A stretch of DNA of 12,648 bases, from NCBI GenBank assembly GCA_014885115.2, contig WKLE02003095.1, positions 2,228 through 14,875 on the forward strand. Direction: 5' to 3'. Below, in pieces: positions 1-8,302 of the stretch. Made by a program: the position numbers and the translations under genes. This DNA comes from Asterionellopsis glacialis (Eukaryota > Bacillariophyta > Plagiogrammaphyceae > Rhaphoneidales > Asterionellopsidaceae). The notes beneath the pieces were generated by a model. It ran no database searches. It worked only from the letters and a program-made list of their open reading frames with translations, and was not told the DNA's origin. Each line of letters opens with the position of its first letter. Within the stretch, counting starts at the first letter, position 1.

Positions 1-552
1 CTAAGTAAAAAGCCTACAACCACGTACAATCCCCAATCAAACGGTATCATAGAGCGTGTGCATCAAGTAATCGGTAACTCGTTACTTGCACTCGACATAA
101 GCGAATCCGCCATTCCACCTACTATAGGAGATGATGAACCGTGGGATAACATACTCAGCTCTGTAGCATGGGCTATAGGTAGTACTTACCACACCACGTT
201 AGTAGCCACGCCAGGTCAGCTAGTATTTGGACATTATATGTTGCTACCAATTGCCTTCAGAGCCAATTGGGCTAATATTCAAAACAAGAAACAAATGTTA
301 TTTAATAAAAACAACCAATGTGAGAACCGTAACTGGCAACACCATGTTTACCATGTAGGTGACCTCGTTACATTGGAGAAGCCAGGAATAGTACCTAAGA
401 TGGACCGTCCTTGCATGGGTCCTCATGAAGTGCTTCAAGTTTTTAGGAACGGTACTGTACGCATCCGTAGAGGCGTAATTGAAGAGACGGTAAATATCCG
501 TCATGTAACACTGTACTACGAATGCGCGCAGCACAGCTTGGGAAGCGAATAA
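1..552 (+). CDS. Ty3/gypsy-type integrase, C-terminal part of pol (5' end outside window)
   Basis: This is the end of a retrotransposon polyprotein. Integrase joins element cDNA to host chromosomes. The frame is open from base 1, so the start lies upstream. Residues 6-24 carry the motif YNPQSNGIIERVHQ, typical of the end of the DDE integrase core; the Glu in IIER is the third catalytic acid. The two Asp residues lie outside the window. Near residue 75 the block TPGQLVFG is characteristic of gypsy-type integrases. Near residue 140 a GPHEVLQVFRNGTVRIRRG segment matches the C-terminal GPY/F chromatin-binding module. The protein ends at TAA 550-552 with no internal stop. An LTR-like region follows directly. 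The closest relatives I recall are diatom gypsy elements. It could be the live 3' end of an element or a 5'-truncated copy; the window cannot tell. Confidence 0.85.
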   Translation, partial: LSKKPTTTYNPQSNGIIERVHQVIGNSLLALDISESAIPPTIGDDEPWDNILSSVAWAIGSTYHTTLVATPGQLVFGHYMLLPIAFRANWANIQNKKQMLFNKNNQCENRNWQHHVYHVGDLVTLEKPGIVPKMDRPCMGPHEVLQVFRNGTVRIRRGVIEETVNIRHVTLYYECAQHSLGSE

Positions 553-586
553 AGTACACTCCCTATAGGACACTCTTGAGGATGGA

Positions 587-793
587 TGATTGATGCGTGG
601 GCAAGCAGACAGACTCACAAATTTACCATTTACTAATATTTCCTGATTTCTTACTACTTACTAGATTGCCGGATATTCTCCGGATTAAACTAAGCTCAAA
701 ATTTTCATCACCAAATAAAAGTCTTATTTTCTTTTGTGTGTTGATTGTCTGATTGTTGTGTTGTGCCGTGGTTGACATAGGCGGCATAGGGCA
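587..793 (+). repeat. Probable 3' LTR of the gypsy-type element
   Basis: After the integrase stop comes a purine-rich run (GAGGATGGA, 578-586), which could be the polypurine tract. It is followed by TGATTGATGCG, a plausible LTR start in TG. A polyadenylation-type AATAAA lies at 714-719, followed by a T/G-rich stretch, as expected at an LTR R/U5 boundary. The right edge is placed at a CA near 793. That placement rests partly on where the antisense reverse transcriptase pseudogene becomes readable (about 803). A PBS-like TGGCGAC follows at 798-804, so the edge may be some bases off. The partner 5' LTR is outside the window, so neither the length nor the ends can be confirmed. Confidence 0.4.
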
Positions 794-802
794 CTGTTGG
801 CG

Positions 803-3084
803 ACTTTGTCCATGACAGTTTTTTGTCCATAATAATTGAGTTATGTTCTCATTGCTTTGTAGGAACCCACATCTCTGGAAACTCTATTGATCCTTGGAAA
901 GTTTTGAGAAATTCACGAATTTTTAATATCCACCCATTGGGTATGTATTTGAGAGGAGGGGCTTGGGAAGATGAGGGATGTTGTAGTAATGGAGGGCTTA
1001 CTCCTGCAAATATTTGTAGTTGTTCTACCATGCAGATCATAGATTTTCCTAGATTGTCGCATTGACGTATGTGTGGAAGGAGGTATTTCAGTTGTAAGAT
1101 ACCTCTAGCTTGGTACATATTGTCAAATCCTATGCATCTGTAATGTTCTGGTGCATAGACTAGGACTCTTGGGAATCGACTGTGGTAACCACTTTTTGCT
1201 AGGAATGCTCTTGTGAATACTTATTGAAGCTCGTTTATTTCCGGATATGTGTACGCAGTCATAGGTAAGCTATATTCCAGCTGTTTGAAGGCTACTCTTT
1301 TGTATGCAACCATTGCTTTGTTATGTGTGAGGTTAGATGCACAGATTTCCCTTGTTAGATCTCTCACTTTTTCTTGGAGTACTTTCAGATGGGTGGACAT
1401 TGTACCATGAAGTTGGACCCATACTGGTAATAATTTAAATGCTTGATCTGGATTCAATTGTGTGATGGTTGATCAATTGCCTGTAGAGCTGTTAGTTATT
1501 TCAATATCTTCCTGTGCTTCTAGGATGGACATGGGGATAGGATTCTCTCCTTCCCATGCCCATGTAAGAATTGAGCAGAAGCATTTCTTTAGATTCAGAT
1601 TGCCTCTAGTTGTGTGAAGAATTTGTTCCCATTGTTGTGATGATAGCTCAAGTTGTAGGAGTAGAATTGAGTAGATTAGGCCATCCTGGGAGTCTCCATT
1701 GTTTACTCTGTTGTTGATGTAGTCAACATATGCGTCGATTGTTTGCAATGTGGAGTCGTCTGATCCTGTCACTGATTGAATGGTCATACCTTGATGTGCT
1801 ACTTGTTTGTGAGTCTTAATCATGTTGGTACTCAAACTTGCCCATCCCGGAGGAGACCAGCCGCCACCTTGCCCCAGGCCAAATTTAGGATCCTCTGTAG
1901 AATTTGTCCAAGACACTTCAGATGTGCCATGTGCCATTCTCACTGAATATTTCATGTTTAGGAGTATAGAGTTTTGAAGTTTGATAGTGTTGAGAGGCAT
2001 TCCTTTGGAAAGATGTGAAATTCTGTTAATTGCTGGGATGATTCTGTCATAGCAGGCTTCTGCGTTGTTATTATTTATTGCTAGGTTGTGCCTAATAATG
2101 TTTGCTGAGTCTATAGTCATTTGAAATTTTAACAGAACATGTTGTGTTTTGAAACCTGGAAGTCCTTCGTGTTGACCCATGTGAAGTAGATTATGATCCT
2201 GACAGTGATATATGAATCTCCTTACCCAGATTATCTTTGCAATACCATTCATGTCTGCCTCAAAAAGATGTATTAGTCACAATTGATGAAGTTTGGGTGA
2301 TCTGATGTCCTTTTCAATCATACACACAGTTGAGTTTTCCCATCTACTTAGTGATATCCCATGCTTTAATGGTATGTTCATCAGCATAGTCAGTATTGAT
2401 AATATCTGTGAAGTTTTGATCAATGCTTTGTAAAATCCAAGATGAAAATGGGATGGTGACGTTGATGTACGTTCATTCCATTTTGTTTATAATTGGTATA
2501 CTTCTGATGTAGATATTGTTGTTCTCATGGTTTGGCACTCCCGTTTTTGTAGATTTTGGATGAATTGTCTTGCTTCATAGTGTAGGTCTTCCAATTTGTA
2601 ATTGTATTTACCCTGTAGAATGTCATGAGCCACATGACCTGTGCCTGTAAAACCTAAATGAAAGCCTTTGTCGGTTTTCCTGAAGGGTGTAGGCTGTGCT
2701 AATCTATAATGCTCTTCCGAATGTTTGAGTAGATGCAAATGGATGTTATCAGCTTCTCTGACTTCTTTCCAGACTGCACTTTGCTTGGGTGGTTTGTCAT
2801 CTGCAGGTACCTCAATGAAGTAAACCAAGCTGCATTTCTTGTTTCTTGTTCTATAGGTCTCGTGCTATATTTCTATAGATGCGCTTGCTTGATTTGCTTG
2901 CTGCCATATTTGATACTGCCTGTGCTACACTGATATTATTGTCCTGGGCAGCGTTGATGGCCTTCTCTCTTAACCACTCTTCCCAATGATGAGAGGCTTC
3001 TTTTTGTAAAAGCAGTGTAGTGGGTTTTTGTTTAATGAAATACTCGGAAAAACAAGTAAAAGAAGGACTGCATTTGATTTTGTC
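803..3084 (-). pseudogene. Reverse transcriptase pseudogene of an algal retroelement family
   Basis: The remnant reads right to left. From 2864 down past 849 it stays in a single frame, broken only by TAA 2487-2489, TGA 2277-2279, TGA 1473-1475, TAA 1221-1223 and TGA 849-851. Its earlier part (3084-2854) is in another frame; the shift falls between 2864 and 2854. RT motif A is recognisable near ACYDRI, but the preceding residues read NNNN where the family I recall has acidic residues. Motif B (GLGQGGGWSP) is well kept. Motif C reads YVDY instead of YVDD. A motif D-like NLNLKKC follows. Upstream, SHHWEEWL and TSTSPS blocks fit the linker before RT in this family. Downstream segments (PRVLVYAPEHY, SIIMDK) fit its C-terminal region. 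With the catalytic acids replaced it cannot be an active polymerase. The element class (LTR or non-LTR) is not settled. The gypsy-type element abuts it at about 800. Confidence 0.75.
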
Positions 3085-3264
3085 CTAGCCAAAATTTTGG
3101 AATAATGTGTACACCAAAATGACTGTGACATGCCAATCAGTAAGTTGGTGGCTAGCACAATCAAGTTATCAGAATATACTGGTTTAATGTTAGCCTGCAT
3201 TTTTACCTGGCATACCCATGCTGACAAAGCTGCATTTGCTAATAACATGTATCATGAAAAATGA
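3085..3264 (-). other. Eroded probable upstream continuation of the reverse transcriptase remnant
   Basis: On the minus strand this stretch has a frame open from 3248 that contains a block like FWCTHYSKILARTKS. This resembles the Trp/Lys-rich linker that precedes the SHHWEEWL segment of the same reverse transcriptase family, but in a different frame. I infer a shifted, faint continuation of that gene. No start codon, promoter or element end can be placed. The next recognisable feature (plus strand) begins at 3265. Confidence 0.3.
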
Positions 3265-3540
3265 ATACTAATCACTGACTATATGCATTTGATGGAAATG
3301 ATGCTTTGTCTTGATTGTTGCATGAAAAATGGACCAAAATTATTGTCAACAGTAAAGGAATATGAGCATTTATTCAGAAAATTAATGTTGTTGTATCGCA
3401 AATTGGTTGATCTTACTGAAGACTTGGGATTGAAGACTACAAAATTTCATCAAATAAGCCATATACCAAAATATACCTATCTAAATATTCGGCTCTTTTA
3501 TGAACTTGCCACTGGTTGAATGTGTTCTTGTGTTTTCCTT
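3265..3540 (+). pseudogene. Transposase-like protein fragment (middle part)
   Basis: The frame opens after TGA 3262-3264 and runs to TGA 3517-3519. It contains MMLCLDCCMKNGPKLLS, then a helical acidic stretch, then GLKTTKFHQISHIPKY. The KFHxxxHI block is typical of a family of large transposase-like proteins I associate with diatom genomes, in which it is followed by a YGSPMN-like motif. Here that motif appears in a neighbouring frame as FGSFMNLPLVE (about 3498-3530), so one small shift sits between them. Nothing before or after on this strand continues the protein. The matching C-terminal half lies on the opposite strand at 11581-12290. The family name is uncertain; CACTA- and KDZ-like labels are possible but unproven. 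No catalytic residues can be assigned in this short piece. Confidence 0.5.
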
Positions 3541-3652
3541 TTTTTTAATGCTCCAGCTTCATGTTTAATTTTGCTTTTTTTTTTTGGTTTTTGTTTTGAT
3601 CAATAATGAGTTCCTATGCAATCTTTTTGTCATCAATATCATGAACCATTGT

Positions 3653-4196
3653 TTAGGACTTTTCTAATGGTGTTGGGTTTCTTGGTACACTTGCTTCAGG
3701 TTTACTAGTCATGCTAGAAACTGGTACTGATGGAACTAAAGAGCTAGGGACAAATAATGGTGAACACTGTGACATACTAGTTGTAGTGGTTGTCCAAGAA
3801 GGTGATGGCTTCAAGAGTTGCTTGGCTTTGTTGTCTTGTTGTTCTTTTTTTTCATTGATTTATAATGCCTGCCATAAAATTCATTTTCACTCTCCCTGTA
3901 TCCATTAAAGACAACAATTTTCTTACGTTGGTTAGCATATTCACCAAAGGCTTGCAACTTACATTTACCATTCCACTCAGGCCATCATTTTTGGTCAAAC
4001 TTGTGATGTAGACTTTGTCAAAAACTTCATTTTCCTTTCTGTCTTTGATTACATCAAAAATAAGGCTATTGTACTTTAAGAGGTCTGCAGTAGACCTAGC
4101 TTTGATAACCTAAAAAATAAGTCTATTGCACTTTAAGAGGCCTGCAGTAGACCATCCATCAAAACTTGTATTGCTATAGTGTGCTTTGTTTTTCTT
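3653..4196 (-). pseudogene. Decayed gene of unknown function, Ser/Thr/Pro-rich C-terminus
   Basis: Three frames in succession give protein-like sequence. Positions 4196 to about 3995 encode a Lys/Asp-rich part with a duplicated block TADLLKYNSLIF. About 3985 to 3815 encode WPEWNGKCKLQAFGEYA, then KKIVVFNGYRESENEFYG and a Lys/Asn run. About 3810 to 3653 encode a Ser/Thr/Pro-rich tail ending at TAA 3653-3655. There is one in-frame TAG at the junction of the duplicated block and two frameshifts. Beyond the stop, in the frame starting ATGGTTCATG, a basic Lys-rich stretch (about 3640-3505, one TAG inside) could be a further C-terminal part or a nuclear localisation region. I do not recognise the family. 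It lies downstream of the 4494-5303 pseudogene on the same strand, so the two may be parts of one gene. Confidence 0.4.
4044..4157 (-). repeat. 57-bp in-frame tandem duplication with internal hairpin
   Basis: Two adjacent copies (4044-4100 and 4101-4157) differ at a modest number of positions. The period of 57 bases is exactly 19 codons, so the duplication keeps the minus-strand reading frame and duplicates a TADLLK-NSLIF-VIK peptide block. Each copy carries a short inverted repeat: GGTCTGCAGTAGACC at 4082-4096 can form a 5-bp stem with a 5-base loop. The second copy has GGCCT in the left arm, which weakens the stem. One copy has acquired an in-frame TAG. Confidence 0.8.
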
Positions 4197-4493
4197 GGAT
4201 TAGGTGGATTATGCTGGAATTTTAATTCCCATCTTCTCCAACTATTTAAAAGCAACAATAATGCAAATGCCAATGCTGACACTAACTACATCTCAAAATA
4301 CAATCATAAAAAAACTGTAGTCATTATTTTGATTGTTTTGTTTTGTCATGTATCCTGTGCATCTATATCATGATAAGTTTCCTAAAACAACATCCAAAAT
4401 CATTTTAATTAGAAATAACACATTATCTCTGACCTAAAGATCCTTGTTCTGCAAATATAACTTACCAACTAATTGAGTACTTGTTAACAAAGA
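4197..4493. other. AT-rich gap between two minus-strand pseudogenes; possible intron
   Basis: No convincing coding frame crosses this stretch. On the minus strand a GTAAGT at 4464-4459 and a TTTTAG ending at 4382 would bound an 83-base intron-like segment containing CTAAT, a plausible branch site. Just upstream the frame of the 4494-5303 gene reads on past its TAA as SLLTSTQLV up to that GTAAGT. This suggests, weakly, that the TAA at 4494-4496 is itself a mutation (CAA to TAA). Splicing would place an in-frame TGA soon after, so the case is weak. Confidence 0.2.
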
Positions 4494-5303
4494 TTATTGA
4501 TGTTGGCCTTGATTTTCACTAGAAGTAGCCTTTATGCTCATGTCTGTAAGGATATTGTCAAAAGTATCATGATTGTCTTCATCATCTGAATAGTCAAAAG
4601 TAATACTATCAGAACTGTGAGTTTCACCTTTATTATTATTGATGCTTTTGCTTACCTTATTGCTGCAATCGTATGCTAGTGCATTTTTTTAGCTGCATTA
4701 GCTTGAAACATAGCAACAACATCCTTTTGAATAGCAATGTTAACATCATTACGTCTAGTAGCTATGACATTGTTTACTACACCTTTGTATGTTTTCCAGA
4801 ACATCCATTTGTCTTCAGGTGCTATGGGAAAAATTTCTAAAACCTTGTTACCAATACTGTTGGGATGATCCAAATCATCTAATTCTTCTTGTGAAGTGAT
4901 GAATTTGATTTCCTTAAAAATATCATACTTTAGTTTCCTTGCTATGTCTTTAGATAAATTAGGCCAGCAATGGTAGGAACTTACATTTTTGGCATGGGTA
5001 GTGGCTTGATGCTGCTGCGTTCTTAGTTCTTGGCTGAATTTTTTTAAATGTTCTACCTGCTTTAGTAGTTGCTGATATTTCAGTACATCTTTAGACAAAC
5101 GTTTATATTTTTTAATGTTCTACCTGCTTTAGTAGTTGCTGATATTTCAGTACATCTTTAGACAAACTAATGGATGGTGAGTTAGTAGGAGTTCTTGTTG
5201 ATTCTATATCATGTTTTATGCTCTGTTGGTGGAGTTACAAAAATGTTGCTGAATTATTTTGCCTTGACCTAACTGGCAATTTTTTACTCGATGATTCTGC
5301 CAT
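4494..5303 (-). pseudogene. Decayed single-domain gene of unknown function, broken by tandem duplication
   Basis: The start ATG at 5303-5301 begins MAESSSKKLPVRSRQNN, and a frame can be followed to TAA 4496-4494. Three lesions break it: an in-frame TAA 22 codons in, a 67-bp tandem duplication at 5041-5167, and a one-base shift in the A7 run (minus strand) at about 4684-4690. Removing the extra 67 bases and adding one A gives 744 bases, or 248 codons, a whole number, which supports a single ancestral gene. A coiled-coil-like stretch (KYQQLLKQVEHLKKF) is followed by a core with KYDIFKEIKFITSQEEL and MFWKTYKGVVNN. The tail is acidic (DYSDDEDNHD). The core faintly resembles small domains found in transposon-linked proteins, but I cannot name it. 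It is divergent from the plus-strand gene starting at 6779. Confidence 0.5.
5041..5167 (-). repeat. 67-bp near-perfect tandem duplication
   Basis: Positions 5041-5100 and 5108-5167 are the same with one mismatch, and 5051-5100 equals 5118-5167 exactly over 50 bases. The period is 67 bases, which is not a multiple of three, so the duplication shifts the minus-strand frame and creates an early stop after KQVEH. The near identity shows that it is young compared with the rest of the decay, or that it is an assembly artefact. Confidence 0.9.
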
Positions 5304-5534
5304 GGTGTAAATTTTTTTAGAAGTGAGTTTTTCCCATGGGTCTGGATTGTGAATGAATTTTTTTTAAGCTTTTTTAAAAATAATGGACCACCAAATAGTT
5401 AAAAAAGTGGCACGGTGGTACAATATGTATGTCAAAAATTTGTGTAAGTAAAATATACTGTTAAATTGTACCAATAATGGCCAATTCAAAATTCTGCAGC
5501 TACTACCATGGATTTTGCGTGCCTGTGTATTATC
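5304..5534. other. AT-rich intergenic DNA upstream of divergent genes
   Basis: The stretch has long T and A runs and no usable frame. It separates the minus-strand start at 5303 from the hairpin cluster. A near-repeat GGCACGGTGGTAC and GTACCAATAATGGCC is present, but nothing can be assigned. It would be the promoter region of the minus-strand gene if that gene was ever live. Confidence 0.3.
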
Positions 5535-5755
5535 CCTGCTTTATGTAGGAATAAGCATGATAACTCCCTGTAATTTGTAGTAGTTGGGATTATGCAACTG
5601 CATGCCCATTGCATAGAAACTCTCAGGGTTCAGGCAAATTTACCTGCTTCATGCAGGAATGTGCGCAATAATTCCCTGTATTTACAGGGATGATTTGGTG
5701 CATACTATAACTCCATGCAATTTGCACGGAATTTTCTCTGTGCACATTCTGTGCA
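5535..5755. repeat. Cluster of short hairpins with conserved linkers
   Basis: At least five small inverted repeats follow one another: CCTGCTTTATGTAGG (5535-5549), ATGCA-AC-TGCAT (5592-5603), CCTGCTTCATGCAGG (5643-5657), CCCTGTATTTACAGGG (5674-5689, a perfect 7-bp stem) and CCATGCAATTTGCACGG (5713-5729). TGCAC-ATTCT-GTGCA (5741-5755) adds another. The first and third are 108 bases apart, and each is followed 31 bases later by a CCCTGTA element, so there is an old 108-bp tandem duplication. A shared lead-in ATAACTCC or ATAATTCC precedes three of the elements. Stems differ in sequence but mostly keep pairing. They could act as DNA (transposase or replication protein sites), as RNA, or be a mobile palindrome family. 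Confidence 0.6.
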
Positions 5756-5880
5756 GGGCTGCACGTTTCTGCACCAAAATATTTCATGCTGACCTGCACA
5801 CTTTACCACACAAAATTGTTGATCTTGCCGGTTTCATATGGTTTTACCTAGGATCCTATTTATTTTTTATTTTTCCATTT

Positions 5881-6224
5881 CCTTCAAATTGCAACAACAG
5901 CACTGAAAGAAATGACAGCAACAGCAAAATCTTTGATGATGATGGTCAGAGCCCTGTTGATGGTGTTCACTTAAATGCCATTCTGAGCAGCCCTCCAAGA
6001 AGACTAAATAGGCAAGTATGTGATGTGTTCACTACATGCACCATAGCATGTTTTTTTTTGTGGCTGCCTGTTTGTGGCTGCTTTTTTCTAGCATGTAGGA
6101 TTCTATGCTGTTCAGTACCAAGAAACTCACATTATTTTGATTTCTGGTGTAAAATTTTCAGACAGCAGCAACAGCAACATGGCCAAATTGCATCAACTTT
6201 TCGTGTTCGCCCTGTCAATTTTAA
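5881..6224 (+). CDS. Possible two-exon fragment of unknown protein
   Basis: An open frame from well upstream reads a Ser/Asn-rich stretch, then DDDGQSPVDGVHLNAIL and SSPPRRLNRQ up to 6015. A GTATGT donor at 6016 and a T-rich tract with TTTTCAG ending at 6161 would bound a 146-base intron. Joining 6015 to 6162 keeps the frame and gives TAATATWPNC, ending at TAA 6222-6224. Without splicing, the frame runs through hydrophobic Cys/Phe-rich sequence that does not look like a normal protein. The start codon is unknown and no family is recognised. The case rests only on splice-like signals and protein-like composition on both sides. Confidence 0.25.
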
Positions 6225-6778
6225 ATTACCTTGAGCAACACATCCCCAAGATTAGTAGCCTCTTTCTTCAAGATTCTATCTGCAGTAGCCATAGCAACAG
6301 AAAAAGCATTCACCATAGATACTTGACATCTACCAAGTCTCCAAGGATCAGTCAGTTTTGATTTAAAAAAAATCAAGAACACATCCAAGCTGTCTTTTGT
6401 TCTTGTGTTCTGACTCAGAGTCCAATTATTGGCCCTCTACTCATCCAACTAATTTTGTTCCAATTTGAGATCACTGATTTGCAGGGGGGTGTCCTGGTAA
6501 CAATTGACTTAAATTCAGGCTGAGTGATTGGAAGTAGTTTGTTTCTTAGCCCCACTACTTGTTACAACTTTTAAGTTCCAGAGTTTTCCATTCATAAACA
6601 GGTTTAGACACTTCAATTTAATTTTTGAAATGTTTCTTTGTGGCTACCAACCATCCTATTGTACTGAATACAAAAGGACAACAAGTTCAGTTGTGGTATA
6701 GTTCTGCAGGTGGTAGCTTATTGTCACCTTGTGTGTTTTTTTGTATTGATAAACAAGGCTTTTTCTTAGATCCATAAA
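6225..6778. other. Non-coding stretch before the long plus-strand pseudogene
   Basis: No continuous coding frame is supported here. Around 6262-6345 a short frame reads KILSAVAIATEKAFTIDT before a stop, which could be a coding scrap. The rest is AT-rich with several stops in all frames. It is the natural place for the promoter of the gene starting at ATG 6779, but no element can be pinned down. Confidence 0.3.
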
Positions 6779-7007
6779 ATGGTTACACGCAATGCTGCAT
6801 GAAGACCAAGAATGATAAAAGAAGAACTTGAAGAGGAAACTGCTACCATAGCTGGTGCCAAAGGTACAAAAAAAGAAGCAAAAAAAGAAGGGTAGTAAAG
6901 CTCCTGAAACACCAACACAAGCTCAACGTGCTTTAATATGCAGCAAGCAAGGTGAGGAAGAAAGAGAAAAGAAAAATCCTCATAATATCAAGAAACCAAT
7001 GCTTTAA
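6779..7007 (+). pseudogene. N-terminal Lys/Glu-rich part of the long decayed gene
   Basis: The ATG at 6779 begins MVTRNAA, then TGA at 6800-6802 (one base change from CGA), then an acidic/basic stretch (MIKEELEEETATIAGAKG). Two A7 runs (6868-6874 and 6880-6886) lie in a Lys-rich block. After them the readable frame changes to one encoding GSKAPETPTQAQRALI, which ends at TAA 7005-7007. The composition suggests a disordered, nuclear-type N-terminus. The start is chosen because no coding-like sequence lies just upstream and the Lys/Glu-rich pattern begins here. The next part continues in another frame at about 7009. Confidence 0.4.
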
Positions 7008-7008
7008 A

Positions 7009-7560
7009 CAAATTCAGGAAGGCCTTATTAGGCCAACTTTGAGTAATGATCCCAAAAATAAAGAGAACTTAGTCCCAGCTGACAGAATACCAGATAAGCC
7101 TGTCAGCCATTGCTGACAAGTCAAAATCAAGTTATCTACCAGATGAGAAAATAACTTCTGTCCCTAATATTATTGGAATCTGATCAGCCAACTCCCAACC
7201 AGCCGGATACAATCCTATCTAGTGAAGAAATATCAGTAATGGTGTTTTAGAAGAAACACAAGGCATCTGTGTATTGTCCCCAAGAAAAAAATAGAGCACA
7301 GTCGTAAACGAAGAAGAAATTTTGGGGTCTTCACAAGACCTCTTTTTCACTATCTTTATGTGAAACATGTGGCAGTATCCCATTTTGTTAGGTTTGCTTC
7401 TGAACAAAAATTTCCAAAGAAATAATCTGAAAAGGATAGTCTCTACCTGATAGATGTAACATTTTGCCAACCCCATGATCACTTCACCCATTATTGTGAA
7501 ACTGGAAGAAAGCACCAAGCCTACAAACATGCTGCTAAATTGAGAGAGAGAAGTTAAATG
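7009..7560 (+). pseudogene. Cys/His-rich part of the long decayed gene
   Basis: Protein-like pieces alternate between frames. One reads PTLSNDPKNKENLVPADRIP, later ones read SYLPDEKITSVPN and QPTPNQPDTILSSEEIS. At about 7353-7390 one frame gives CETCGSIPFC, a stop, then VC, a CxxC-x6-CxxC pattern. At about 7460-7550 another frame gives DVTFCQPHDHFTHYCETGRK followed by HQAYKHAAKLRE. These spaced Cys and His residues suggest one or two zinc-binding knuckles, but the exact ligands cannot be set because several frameshifts and stops intervene. It sits between the charged N-terminus and the acetyltransferase-like part. The function of the Zn region (DNA or protein binding) is inference. Confidence 0.35.
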
Positions 7561-7561
7561 A

Positions 7562-8302
7562 GACTACAAATGCTTTGATGATTCTGAAACAAACACAGAG
7601 AGCATCAATGCTGCATTAAATTCCTCTTCCATACTTTGTATTCATGAAGGTATTATTCCTGGAAACTGGAATGATGTTCATACAATTGGTGCATGTTTAT
7701 TCTGTTCTACAAGAAGAAATATATATTTGAATTTCATTGGAACATCAAGTCAAGCATTGGAACAATATTTTTATCAAGAAGCTCTCGGTCAAGTTTATTT
7801 CCTAAAAAAAGGGGGGTACAGAGAGTTGGAAGAATAATGGTTTGAACCAGTTTATGCTGTCCCTACTTCAAACATTCTGTGCCAAATATAACATAACTGG
7901 TGAAGTACCTTTGTCTTATGAAGGTGTTCCTTTGCCAATGTTTGCCCAAACAAGTATTGCCTCTCACCTAGCAATCCAGTTTTATATCAAAAATGGATTC
8001 AAGAAAAGATATCAAGATAAATATGAGGAACATGAGCTATACAATAATGAAGGACAACCCAAAGAGCCAGATGACATCATCAATGATAATGTTTTCAAAC
8101 ATTTACCAGATGATTTGACTAGGTGTGTTGCAGCAGCCCTAGATAATATTGATAATGAACAGAACATATCAGAACATGTTCAAAAGATTCTTCAGGAAAC
8201 ACAAGAAACAAAGTCAGATAACAGACTTGTTTCAGCAGTTGAAAAAAAACGGCATACAATTCTTTATCTAACACCAACAAAGGGACAGAAAGATTTTTCA
8301 AG
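7562..8302 (+). pseudogene. GNAT acetyltransferase-like part of the long decayed gene
   Basis: Two frames join here: 7562-7837 (open, ending in TAA) and 7842 onward, with a shift near the G6 run at 7811-7816 or just after it. The first holds GACLFCSTRRNIYLNFIGTS, which fits the central beta-strands of a GNAT fold. The second starts with FMLSLLQTFCAKYN, like the helix after the acetyl-CoA loop. It then has SIASHLAIQFYIKNGFKKRY, matching the GNAT signature in which an AIxFYxKxGF block closes the domain. GNAT enzymes transfer acetyl from acetyl-CoA to an amine. The usual Q/RxxGxG/A acetyl-CoA loop is not clear, and the glycine-containing KKGGYRE segment is the only candidate. After the domain comes an acidic helix region and a shift at about 8280-8300 into the next part. 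An unrelated fold is possible. Confidence 0.42.

Noticed and set aside
298..618. Minus-strand open frame opposite the integrase
   Set aside because: It is antisense to a clear gypsy integrase and has no recognisable motif.
823..1065. Plus-strand open frame
   Set aside because: Antisense to the reverse transcriptase remnant, whose frame and motifs explain the sequence better.
849..2489. Reassigned stop codons as the reason for the open RT frame
   Set aside because: Both TAA and TGA occur within a gene that has also lost catalytic acids, so ordinary decay is simpler.
2733..2933. Plus-strand open frame with hydrophobic residues
   Set aside because: Antisense to the RT linker region; the hydrophobic look comes from the complement of a Lys/Glu-rich stretch.
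3711..3908. Plus-strand open frame of 65 residues
   Set aside because: The opposite strand gives a coherent Ser/Thr/Pro-rich and Lys-rich protein.
4179..4373. Plus-strand open frame with a hydrophobic end
   Set aside because: Low-complexity Asn and hydrophobic composition in AT-rich DNA, no start context and no similarity recognised.
5535..5755. CRISPR array or bacterial terminators
   Set aside because: The elements are short, unequal and unevenly spaced, with no constant repeat or unique spacers, and the setting is eukaryotic.
7219..7530. Minus-strand open frame of 103 residues, Phe-rich
   Set aside because: Antisense to the Cys/His-rich coding scraps; Phe and Leu content mirrors Lys/Glu codons.
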